Part shown: one piece after another, positions 24,210 through 34,500 of the stretch | Position numbering within the stretch: the first letter of the stretch is position 1 | Layout of the letters: each line of letters opens with the position of its first letter | Assembly: GCA_013398955.1 (NCBI GenBank) | Contig: VWPU01019269.1 | Location: 1-64,000, forward strand | Direction of reading: 5' to 3' | DNA length: 64,000 nt | From: Callaeas wilsoni | Taxonomy: Eukaryota; Chordata; Aves; Passeriformes; Callaeidae | Notes under the pieces: generated by a model | What the model saw: only the letters and a program-made list of their open reading frames with translations | What the model was told of the DNA's origin: nothing | The model's database searches: none | Made by a program: the position numbers and the translations under genes

Positions 24210-25390
24210 AGAATCATTCAGGTTGAAAGGGTCTTCTGGATACCACCTTGATATCCAGGGTCCAACCTCATCTTCAAAGCATAGTTAACCTGCCCAGCTG
24301 AGGTTTGAGTATCTCTAAGAAAAGCTATCACAGTCTCTCTGGGGAATCTGGCCATTGTTCAACCGTTCTCACTGGGATTTTTTTCTCCCATATATCCAAT
24401 TGGAATTTCCCATTCTTACGTTTGTCTTGCATGTTATCTTTCTGCTATGCAGCTTCAGGAAGAGTCAGTCTCATTGTCTCTGTAACCATTCCCTAGGTGA
24501 CTGAAAACAACAGTAAGATTTCTCCTGATCCTTTTCATCCCTGGGCTCAGCAAAGCCAGTTCTCAACCTCACTATATTGCGTCTTGCTTCAGCCCCTTGA
24601 GCATCTTGCTGGCTTTCTTCTGGGCTCTACCATGTGCCAGTGTTTCTCTTGTACCAGGGGGTCCCATACTGGACAAATTATTTCATACAAGGTCTCATGA
24701 TTGTCAAGGGGAGAAGAACAGTCCCTTCCTCTGACCCCTTGGCTTTACCCTTCCTGTTACAGCCCAGTATGCAGAGGGACTTTTGTTCCCACAGGGCACA
24801 CTATTGACAGGTTTAACCTGTTGTTCGCCAGGACTGCCAGCTCCTGTCCTGGTGAACCAGCACAAGTCCAGCTGTTCTCCTGCATTGGGTTAATGCAGTC
24901 CTGGTGCAGATTTTGTGCTTTCCTTTGCTGAACTGCAAGAGTTTTCTCGTGGCCCACTTCTCCAGCCTGTCAATGTCCTCCTGAATGGCAGCTCTGCCCT
25001 CCAGAATATTGACCCCTCTCCCCAGTCTGATATTATCTGTAATCTGCTGAGAGTGCTTTATAGATTATTGTCCAAGACACTAAGGAATACATTAAACAAC
25101 ATCAGCCCCACTGTTAAATCCAATAAACTATTCAACTGGTTATCAGTTAGACTGAACCATTGGTAAATTTTCTTTGAGCCTGAAGATTCAGTCAGATTAT
25201 CACAAATCTTCAAGTCTAGCCATCTAGTCCATGTGTCCCCAGTTTGGCTACAAGGATGCTATGAGATATAATCTTTGAAGAATTGCTTAAATCAAGGGAA
25301 ACACCATCCATGTACAAAGCTGGATATCTTATCACAGAGGGCAACCAGGCTAGCACAATTTGCCCTTAAACAATATCATTTGGTTTTTAT
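24210..25390 (-). mobile_element. CR1 LINE relic, minus strand, long 3' fragment
   Basis: The plus strand begins GAATCATTCAGGTTGAAAGG, the reverse of a CR1 3' end, then runs through reversed landmarks: TTTGAGTATCTC, AGTCTCTCTGGGGAATCTGG, CTTCTGGGCTC, CAGCCTGTCAATGTCCTCCTGAATGGCAGC, AGGAATACATTAAACAACATCAG and AAGGATGCTATGAGA. Together these cover the CR1 3' UTR and much of the RT ORF. Matches become unreliable beyond about 25390, but the element may extend to about 25650. Stops and indels break every frame. The open plus-strand frames at 24.3-25.2 kb are antisense of this relic and not genes. Confidence 0.85.
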
Positions 25391-28300
25391 TCTGAATTTC
25401 ATATTTAAGTTCTGAAATTGCCACCTTTTCCAACATCCTCCCTCCAAAACTATATCTCACTTCCAGAACACCGCCAACATGATTGGGTTTTATTCTTGAG
25501 GATATTATTGGGATCAGCTACCCAACACTTTCAAATCTCTGTCACTAAGACTCAGAAGTTGTCCTGAAAATCACCCAGATCTTTGCTCATTAGTCTTTTC
25601 CAACATCTTTAAAAATAAGGCTAAGCAGAGGCCCCTGCCCTTTATTCATTCATTTTAGGTGAGCTAGAATTAAAAGATACAGGTAGGAAAGCCAACTTCA
25701 CTTTTCACTTTCCATCTCTATATTTTTCCCCTGTGTGTACTTACATTTGTTTCACTAGAATCTATAAAGTCTATTTTCCTCTTTTTATGTTGTGCTAGGA
25801 AGGATATAAATGGACTAGCACCCTTTTTTTTGAGCTTATGCACATTCTCATTTTCTTTTCACCTTTTTATTTTTTTGATGGATATTCACGTGACTTTGGC
25901 TAAACTGAAGTCTTGCAAGTAACTGCAAGGCTGAACTACCTGCAGGTAATTTTTAGTGCCCTCAGAGGAATGCAGTTAACTTCAACTCATCTCCAGTCTG
26001 AGTTGGTGCTTTTTGAAGTAGGTCTTCGTGGGGTGAACAGGAAGACTATGAGGGTTTTATTATAGTTGGCTTCCTTTACTGCATTAGCGTTTATATTTTC
26101 CCAGTAGAAATCCCCAAATTGAAAATATAGAGGTGTCAGCTAGTACCACTTTATTTAAGGTTGTGTCAACATTTCCTATAAACGTTGTTTTTCTAGGGTT
26201 TATAACTAGACCATAAAAATGTGCTCAACACAGAAACTTGGCATAGAAGAGTTCAGCCTGGGAGAGAATTTTCACAATTAAAAATTAAAAAGTCCACTCA
26301 GCTGGTTTTAACTAATATCCGTGTAATTAAATGGAAATTAGTTGATTTAAAGATGCATTTTTACAGCATAATTCAAAGCAAGCTTTTATTTAAAAGAATA
26401 AATTCACCAAGGAATTATTTCATTAATGTTATCTTGTTGCACTCAGTAATTTTGAAAAAGTCAAAATTACTAAGGTATTGCACACTAGGAAATAGTGACT
26501 ACATCTGCAAGTGCTGGTTTGTATAAGCCTCTTTTTTTCTACACATAAGGAAATATTTTTAATAGGTGGGGCTAATAGTGCATAATATCATGTTTGCACA
26601 ATATTTTCTATTATAAAATCACATTTTGAGAATTTGTCAAATTTTAACCATTTGGGATGATATTTTATATTCCAGGTATATGCCTGAGGCAGAATTTTTG
26701 GAAAAAATTTTGTCATAACAGTTTAGCAGGTTCTGGGAACAAGAACTGAGAAAATATTTTGTTTTGTTCATATTACCATCAAAAAGACCTCGTTTCTCAG
26801 AAGTTTGTAGCAGTGACTCAAAATTCAGGAGTGGAGCAAAGTGGCCTTTTCTGTTAGGAAATGCCTGTTGCTGTTTTTGTAGAAGTCTCTCGTTTAGGTC
26901 CAGTTAGAAACTTTCGGAATAAAACCTACTTTGCTCATGCTAAGTAGAGACATTTTAATTTAGGAATTAGTATCTACATACATCCCGTCTTTAAGGCACA
27001 CATGCAGGTTTCTCAGGGCTGCTGGAGAGGATGAAAGAAGATGCTGTTTGTCCATGGAGAGTGACTGGACATGCTCCCTCCCCTCACAGCTCCTGCCTGG
27101 CACAAAGCTGGTATGTGCATCATCTTTGCATCATCTTCACCCTGGGCTGAATGAAAGTGGATTTCTCCAACTTTGGTTTCTCAAAGTAAAAGTCAGGGAT
27201 GGGATGAAACATCCCTGCCAGAACTTAGGCGGTGTAAACAAGGAATTCTTTGGAGAAGCTGGAAAGAAGGCAAAAACTTGACTAAAGGAAGACAACAAAC
27301 AGATGGTGGAACCAAGAAGTAGAAACTAGTTAGGAGTGGGAATTCACTGACCAAAGAGGGAGGGACACGATAGTGGTGGGGGTCTGGACTCTCGGGTAAG
27401 AAAACTGAGGCTGAGAGCCAGGATCTGGGACTGTGGCAGATGTTGTGAGAGAGCTGGGCAAGAAAAACAGTATTCTTTCTCAAGAATATATGAGCTTGTA
27501 TCTCCAGTGGTCAAGCTAGGCCAAAGTTTTAGACACACATCTGAATTTCAGAGGATGAGTTGTGAACTTCGAGAATGGAGCCAAGCACTGCTCCAGACAC
27601 TAGCAAGTCCTGAATGGTGACTGATAAATCCAAGAATTCATCATCTGGATATTTTTCTCTTTTTTTAACACTTTAAAGGCACTAAAACTACATTATGGTA
27701 TACTGTCAGTGTCATTTTTTTCCATATGCAGTTGATGAGACTGAAGTAAAGATGTTCAGTCATCACTGGGGAAGAGCTGCTCCCCATAGCTGGGGAGAGG
27801 ACAGCATGAACTTCTGCGTGGAAACAGCAGAGGAGTGCTCTCAGGGCAGCCTCCTATAAAGTTCAAGGCAATGCTATGGATAGTCCTAGGGTCCTTGTTC
27901 CAGATGTAACCCAAAACTTGGTCTCCTAAATGTCTTTCTTCTGAGCAAATAGCAGAACAATGGCAGAGTGAAAGATCTAAGAGAAACCTTCTTTGGTGTT
28001 GAGCTCCCTGAGTTGGAAATACTATATATACCAATTAAATACAGCCAGGCTGTTTGAACTGCTGTGTTTTAGTAAGCAAGCAGTATATCACAGCAACACC
28101 TGAGGGTGCTGCTTTGATCACAGCCTGTCAGCATTTCCGCTGTGAACTTTGTTTATTAGAGGTAGGCTGCAAAAGATCTCTCTATGCTGAAATATCAGTG
28201 CAAAGCCTGTCCCAGTCATCAGTTAAGAGAATCAGGAGGCTAGAAGCTCACGTAATGATGTCATACTCCTATGTGGAATTTTCTTTTTAAATCTGAGGCT

Positions 28301-28544
28301 TTTCTCCTTTTCTGGAAACTAAAGTTTCTATATCATCTTCAAAGTGCATTAATCCTTACTGCATACTGAAAAAGGAAATCAAACATCTGAATTATTAAGA
28401 GCGGTGCTTGAATGGCTGAAAAACTTCTCATCAAATTTTCATCCATTCATTTTGTACAGTTTTCAGGACACAAACGAAGCATTCCTCATCCTGTCTTCCT
28501 GCCGGACTCTGAGGTGGTTAAACCACATCTAACTGGAATAAAAG
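25391..28544. other. Non-coding DNA, nothing recognised
   Basis: AT-rich at 25.4-27.0 kb and closer to neutral at 27.0-28.5 kb. No exon with convincing borders. A plus-strand frame at 26221-26526 is AT-biased (many K, I, L, N codons) with no domain. Confidence 0.45.
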
Positions 28545-28770
28545 ACGGGGTGGGGGAGAGAAGAGAAGAGAAAGGAAGTGTCACATCCTCCGCTGTGAAT
28601 AGCTAACACGCTCACAGCTATGCTGAGCCGAATGCTCAAATCCTTCATCTGCCTGCTTCGGAGCCGGCGCCTGGGATCGGGTGTCTCTGCTGCGCGCTCG
28701 GATCAGTGGCTCTCACCGCCGGGTCTCTCCCAGGCTCCCCTGCTGAAGCCGCTCTGCTTTGTATGAGCTG
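28545..28770. promoter_or_regulatory. CpG/GC-rich cluster 1 of a possible regulatory domain
   Basis: After a purine-rich run (28545-28580) the sequence becomes GC-rich with repeated CpGs from about 28627 to 28735 (GGAGCCGGCGCC, TGCGCGCTCGG, CACCGCCGGG). The surrounding DNA is CpG-poor, so this is a local island. An ATG at 28621 opens a 47-codon frame with no recognisable content. In vertebrates clustered islands far from obvious exons often mark promoters of non-coding RNAs or developmental regulators, which is inference here. Confidence 0.5.
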
Positions 28771-28874
28771 ATTAAATATTCAGAGGATGGGAATGAAAAG
28801 GGCTCTGCGGCTTGGGGTGGGGGTGCTCATCCAGGAGGCCGGCTCCCAGTCCCCGTGCCAATGAATATTTAATC
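28770..28874. repeat. 13-bp perfect inverted repeat with A/T core
   Basis: GATTAAATATTCA at 28770-28782 is repeated as its exact reverse complement TGAATATTTAATC at 28862-28874, separated by 79 bases. Similarity continues outwards: the left arm is preceded by CTTTGTATGAGCT and the right arm is followed by GCTTTGTACAAAG. Both arms resemble POU/homeodomain-type sites, and they sit between CpG-rich clusters. Confidence 0.7.
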
Positions 28875-29039
28875 GCTTTGTACAAAGTGGAAGAGTTTCA
28901 AAAGGAATCCCTGAAAATCTGTAGCTTGGCAGCTCGGGTATTTAACCGAGAAGAGTCTTGGGTCAGAGCCCCTTTTCAGTATTGTGCGGGAGAAGGGATT
29001 TAGAAGTAAAACCCTGAGAAATGCTTTGGCCACTACAGT
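28875..29039. other. Spacer between CpG clusters
   Basis: Moderate GC with few CpGs. Small open frames on both strands are not coding-like. Nothing further recognised. Confidence 0.4.
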
Positions 29040-29310
29040 CTTCAGGGCGCAGCTTGAGGGTCGTTGTTGTGAGAGCTGGTTTAGGCAGTCAGCTCGGAGG
29101 AAGGAGCTCTGTCCTTGCCACCCCAATTAGCCGTGTGTGCCCTGCTGGGCTCCGAGCACTCTGATCCCTCGCAGGCAGCGTGCAAGGACCGCAAGACACC
29201 CGCGCTGCACGGGCTGTGGAGGGGGGGCCGAACTTCGCCATCGCCATTCAGCTGCCTCTGAGTCCCTCGGTGGCCTTTGCACTGGGGCTGTCGCTCAGCA
29301 GTGTCGTTTT
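29040..29310. promoter_or_regulatory. CpG/GC-rich cluster 2
   Basis: CpGs are frequent at 29045-29065 and 29145-29270 (CCTCGCAGGCAGCG, CCCGCGCTGCACGG, GGGCCGAACTTCGCCATCGCC). Several overlapping frames are open here on both strands (for example 29180-29440 plus and 29081-29329 minus), as expected of stop-poor GC-rich DNA. No domain is recognised in any of them. Confidence 0.5.
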
Positions 29311-30185
29311 CCACCTTCCTGAGAAGCATTCAGCGATTTCCTTGGGCAGCGGTGAGGTTGTGTGCTTGCTGCAGGTGAGGCACTGCCAGCTGAGAGGACA
29401 GGGTCTGAGCAGGTGCTCCCGGATAGGGTTGGAGTTGTAGTGTTGGATAGCTTCTACTGCTATGCTCTTGGTCTGTGGCTGCCCTTGGGAAAAGAGGAGG
29501 TTTTAGAGAGCCCAGCATCTTTTATTGCTACAATATTCATGAGGAAAAAAAGGAGTCTGTTTTATGATCACTGCAACTTTCACTACAGATTTTTATAACC
29601 GCATAGGAACAGTAACTATAATTATTATAAACTGGAGTCAATTTGTATCTACACCCATTTGTAACTATAGGTACATGTATATATCAAGTAACATATACAT
29701 AGGAGTGTACACATGCATCTCTGTCCATAAAATTCAGTGCTTGCACAGTCTGGAAGTGATCATGCCTGGCTATCAACAAAGCTGTCCTCCCCAGCACCCT
29801 GCCAAACGTTGCCATGGCTTATCGTGTCACTTCAGCAATCAAATGACAAGTTCATTGTGGATGAAACCCCAGCCTGCATTCAGAAAAATATTTACAGATG
29901 TGATTAACTTTCCATGAGTGAAATTCCGCCCCTGTTTAGTAACACACTTGATTTCAGCAAGATCCAGCTGCTGCTCCAGGGCTGACATCCCTAGCCGTGC
30001 TGGTCCTTCTCTGAAGCAGCCTGGGCACATCTGTATTACCTGCAGGTTACTGAGTTTTTATGGGACCTTGATGAAAAGAGGACTAGTTGTTGTTTATCAG
30101 TTTTTGTGCTGTGGGAGAGAGAAGCAGCAAGGAGTGAATAAAGGACACCAGAGGGGCTCCCTCCATCCTGCTGCTGGAGATCGTT
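29311..30185. other. AT-richer interval inside the CpG domain
   Basis: Includes an AT-rich run at about 29520-29720 (ATATACATAGG, AATTATTATAAAC) and a segment at about 29870-29945 (AATATTTACAGATGTGATTAAC) that has the look of a transcription-factor site cluster. No exon is supported. Confidence 0.35.
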
Positions 30186-30935
30186 GCCCTGCCCTTCCTG
30201 CAGCACTAACCCTTCGGGCTGAGCTCCTCGGGAAACTGCGGCAAGCACTGGCCAGAGCTGCGGGTGGGCTCCTGGGGTTCCCAGGCTGCACGTGCTGAAG
30301 GGCCCGGCCTCTCTGCCTTCCCGCAGGGCTGCTGCTCCCTCCCCCCGCCCAGAAACGTGACCTGGGGAAGCATCCTCATCCGCCTTCATCCCTCCTCTGC
30401 CACGCTCTCAGTGTGAGAAACCGCCCCAGCTTTGGAGTGAAACCGGACCCCGCACGCCCGGTGAAGGTGACCAGATGTCGTGGTTTCACCAGCAGCAGTG
30501 GCCTCCGGAGGGGAATCTCCCGGTCCCCAAAACGCCCCACTCTGCCAGTCCCCCCGCGCAGATGGCCAACCTGGAAACCCCACCCCAGCGCTGTCGCGTG
30601 GGAGATGCCGATCGGCCAAATCTGCTGCTGTCAGCAAAAGACAAAACCTCTTCCAAGCCGTGCGGCTGGCGATAAAAGGGAGCGGGCACAGGAGCAGCCC
30701 CGTGGAGGCCCCTCGAGAACAATGGCAACCTTTTCGGGAGCCGGCGAGGCAAAGCTGGACAAAGGCTCACGCTGCCCCCAAACTCCAGCTGCTGCCTCAA
30801 CACAAAACGGGGCTGCAAATTTGGTTTCTTTCATCTAAATCCTCTTAGGCGGTGCGAACGCGGAGAGCAGGCGAGCACCCTCGCGTGTCACACTCCCTCC
30901 CTCGGCCGTCAGTGCACGCAGCCTCAAGTGCCGAG
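30186..30935. promoter_or_regulatory. CpG/GC-rich cluster 3 with TATA-like box
   Basis: This is the largest and densest CpG cluster of the interior, strongest from 30410 to 30720 and again at 30845-30935. A TATA-like element GATAAAAG lies at 30671-30678 between GC-rich flanks (CGGCTGGC before it and GGAGCGGGC after it). If used, transcription would start near 30700 on the plus strand. Open frames of up to 141 codons occur on both strands and in several phases (30413-30838 plus, 30486-30818 minus). That points to a lack of stops in GC-rich DNA, not to a gene, and none shows a domain. Confidence 0.55.
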
Positions 30936-31349
30936 CGACAATTTATTGTGGGTTTATTTGACTTTGTAGGAACGGGGCGCTTTCCGTGATGGGAGCGAGC
31001 GGGGAAACAGGCAGCAGAGGGGCATGGAGAGTATTGGCCAGAGAATTTGTGCCTGCTCTGTGCTGTTTTGCCTGGAAAAGGCTGAACTTTTCATGTTCTG
31101 AAAAGCCAGATGAACAGCACAAGTCATTAGTCACCCAGGTATTTACAGTGTTTTTCCTATTTCCTTTCTCCCATGGCCTCTGTGGTCAGCAGTATAAAAT
31201 TCCTAGGCACTCCCACCTAAACACAAGTTTCCTGTTTATGCTCTCAGTGGCTTTTATGTTTAGCTGTTAAAACCCGTTGTCTAAAGTACCATAAAACAAT
31301 ATGAACAGAGACTGCAGGTGAGCAAGCAGGGGGGAAAAAAGCCAAGCCA

Positions 31350-31535
31350 CGAGCAGGCTGCACGGAGGCTGGTCTGGCCGGGGAAGCGGGGCTGGGGGAA
31401 CAAAGGAACAAAGCTCACCGGCAGCCAGGCTGCTGCTGCCCGAGCGCCGCCGGATGCGCCCGCGCTGCCGCCGTTCTGCCGCGGCGACCTCAGCCCGGAG
31501 CTGCGCTGGCTGAGCTTCCTCATCTCAAATCGGCT
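31350..31535. promoter_or_regulatory. CpG/GC-rich cluster 4
   Basis: A short cluster with many CpGs (CCCGAGCGCCGCCGGATGCG, CCGCCGTTCTGCCGCGGCG). Both strands are open through it without recognisable content. With clusters 1-3 it makes a domain of about 3 kb of intermittent islands. Confidence 0.5.
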
Positions 31536-34500
31536 GAAAACACCTCACATTAAAACTTAGGCGGGTCAATGGGTGGTAAAGTCAATCAAGGTTTGTGTTA
31601 TTAAATAACGTAGAGTTGTTTCATTTGAGTTATGACACTTCTTTTGAGTATTTTTATTACAGTAGCATTGCACTCACGCCGCTCCTGTTTGGTCTGGCAG
31701 CATTTACACCGTGTAAGTTCCTCCTTTAATGTAAGTCATGTCTGCTTCATCCTGAAACCTAGGAGAACTGTTGGCGGCAAGAGCGACGCTGAGATTCTCT
31801 GGAGCTGCAGCAAGGGAGAAGCTCCAGCTGACCATCAGACCTACCCCTGGAGCCGCTGTGAATTCCTGCTCCGCCGCAGGCTTTCCTACACCTTGGTCAG
31901 ACTGCACAAACATTTAAAAGTTATGCTGACATCAAGAGCATTCGATTTTAGACACTTTTCTGTGACCACATGAGATCATAACTTCTGAAGACACAAAATA
32001 CTGTAGTGGTGGCACCATAGATTCAGATAGCTCTTCCCAGAGCCTTTAGGTAACTTTATACCCATAGCTATATCTATATCACAAGGCAATATTATGCATT
32101 GAACAACTCATTTTTATCACCCTCTCAAATATGCCAACTGTTCAAAATAACATTATCATTGGCTTTTATTACCACGGAAATAAAAATGAATAATTATAAA
32201 AATACAAAATAGACCTTAACCCACCATAAAATTGTAATTAAAGCTAACATGATTTCTGTGAAAACTTTTATAGGCAACAGTGTGATTTAAGGGCCTTCGT
32301 CAATATTGCCTTTGATTTTTTTGGTTGATTTAGTTTAGTCAGACACTTACAGCTATTTAAACATAGTTTTGTGTATTTAATTGTATCATACATGATGTCA
32401 TTTTTTATTACAGACACCCTTGACATTTAATGTATTTCATCCAGTAATTAGTAAATAATAATTGAGCTTTTAGTACTATAACTGCTTTTCATGATCCTGT
32501 GTCTTTTAGAGCAAGCTAGAGCAGTAGTAGCAAAGTTTATGTTTCAGATACTAAGATTTATTTGCTTTCAAGTTATACATCAGTAATTTTACAGTTTCTT
32601 TATACAAAGCAAGGACTGGGGTGAAACAACATGTTACAGAATCCATGTGTTCCCTTAGAGAAGATTAGCATGAGTGAATAATAGATCCACTGTGTTCAAA
32701 ATCACAACATACACAGGGAGATGATTTTACGTGCATCTATAACATATATAAATACTTGTGTTCTATAAATTGCATAGGTTTTTGGTTTTTTGCTTAGTGA
32801 GACTAAAAAGTTTCTAAAATGTGTACAAAGACTTCATATGCAATATATGTACCTTCTTTTCAACAGCTCTCTTTGTACTGGCAACTCTCATGAGCGATAT
32901 GTCACTTCACAAGTTTTTTTAAACACTCATTTTGAATACAGATGGTCTTATTTCCAAATATCATTAAATTTTTTCTGTATGGTGTGACTGGCCACTTTTC
33001 CTTTCTCCGTGTTGAAGATTTGATTTTTTATTCTTTCTAGCCTAAATTTCAGGCCCTTCAGCAACCACACCATGGGAACAATGTGATATTTGGAGCATGG
33101 CTTGGACTGAACATGTGTTTGTACACAGTGGGCTTCCAGAGCATGTTTTTAAGTGTGTGTTTCATCTAAAAGACATTGGCTTCATCTCTTCCAGATCCAC
33201 TCCACAAAGAAAAGAAAGCACAGGAAGTAGGGACTGCTGGGAGACTGGCTTTGGAAGTTGGCTCCTAGCCCAAACTAAGACACTGGTGTAGATGCACCAG
33301 TGTTCAGGTTTGGATCTTACTGTCATGGTTCGTTCAGATCCTCCATTTAAGTACACAGACTTCAGAGCACTGTGTTCCCAAATCTCACCTTCTGACAACC
33401 TCTTTGCAGCCCTGTTCACATGAGCCCCTTCCCTGCCTTTCCTGCAGAAGTTTACATACCCTTCTCCTGGTCCCCAGCTTACATCACTCTCTCCCACTGC
33501 AGAGAGGGGAGAAAAATCTATTTGAAAGCACCTCCCCGGCCTGGCTGTCAATGGAAAATTAACAGTCTGCAAACCAAGCTAATTTGTAGATATGATGAAG
33601 TATTACAATAAGAGACACATGGGGGAAAAAACAAAAAGAGATGGGAAATCTTTGAAGAAGTCAACACAAAAGAAGTACTTTCATGTAGTCTTGATTCAGC
33701 GAATCTCTTTGGTTTCATGCTCAACATCCCAGAGAGGCATCAGCACCTGGAGTGTGTGTAGGCAGAAGGTAGACGGGGAAACAACTCACTGGTGCAGGAA
33801 CACAAGAGGGGAAGCCAGAGCATCATCTGTGGGAACCTTGAAGGGAGAAGAAAGTGTCTCTGCTGACAGAAGGTTACAAATCTTCGTGCTTGTTGCAATG
33901 TGTGCATCTGATCAAGCATCATTCTAAGAGCAGCCAAGGAAGCAGGGAGAGAAAAAACTGCTTTAAGAAAAGCAATCTGAAACCTGTATTCAATTCTACA
34001 AGCAATAAAGCTCTTACCAGTGCTGAGGCAAAACTGGACCTGGCAGAATGTGATCTTTGCCTTGTTGCTAGTTCTCAGGTGAAAGCAAGCACGAGCTTCC
34101 AGCAGAGTACATTTTGTTTCCACTGCAGGTTACAGGGCCTCTATGTAGCAAGGGAGGACCTCCTTGTGGCCATTTTCCACCACACCAGTGACAATGTACA
34201 AGCCTGTCCTACACTCCTCAGTCTCTTAGGAAGTACGGCCTTCTCTTTCTCCTGTCTCAGAAGTTCTAGTGCCAACAAAAATATAAAATAGGCATAACAA
34301 ATTTGTTTTTCCTTTGTCAGGTCACTAACAGCTGTGCTCCTGAAAGCCAGAGAGCTTTCGGCAGCCCTGAGGGAGCTGGGCAGTCTCCAAGCTGGAAGTG
34401 CGGAGGGCTGAGTTGCGGCAGAGGAGGAAGGACTGAGTGGGCTTCATTCTCGAGTGCTCGGACAAGAGGTGGTGATGGGGATCCTGCTCCTCACGGTGGT

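Noticed and set aside
30413..30848. Overlapping frames of 110-141 codons in CpG cluster 3
   Set aside because: Open on both strands and in several phases, as stop-poor GC-rich DNA is expected to be. No protein family is recognised.
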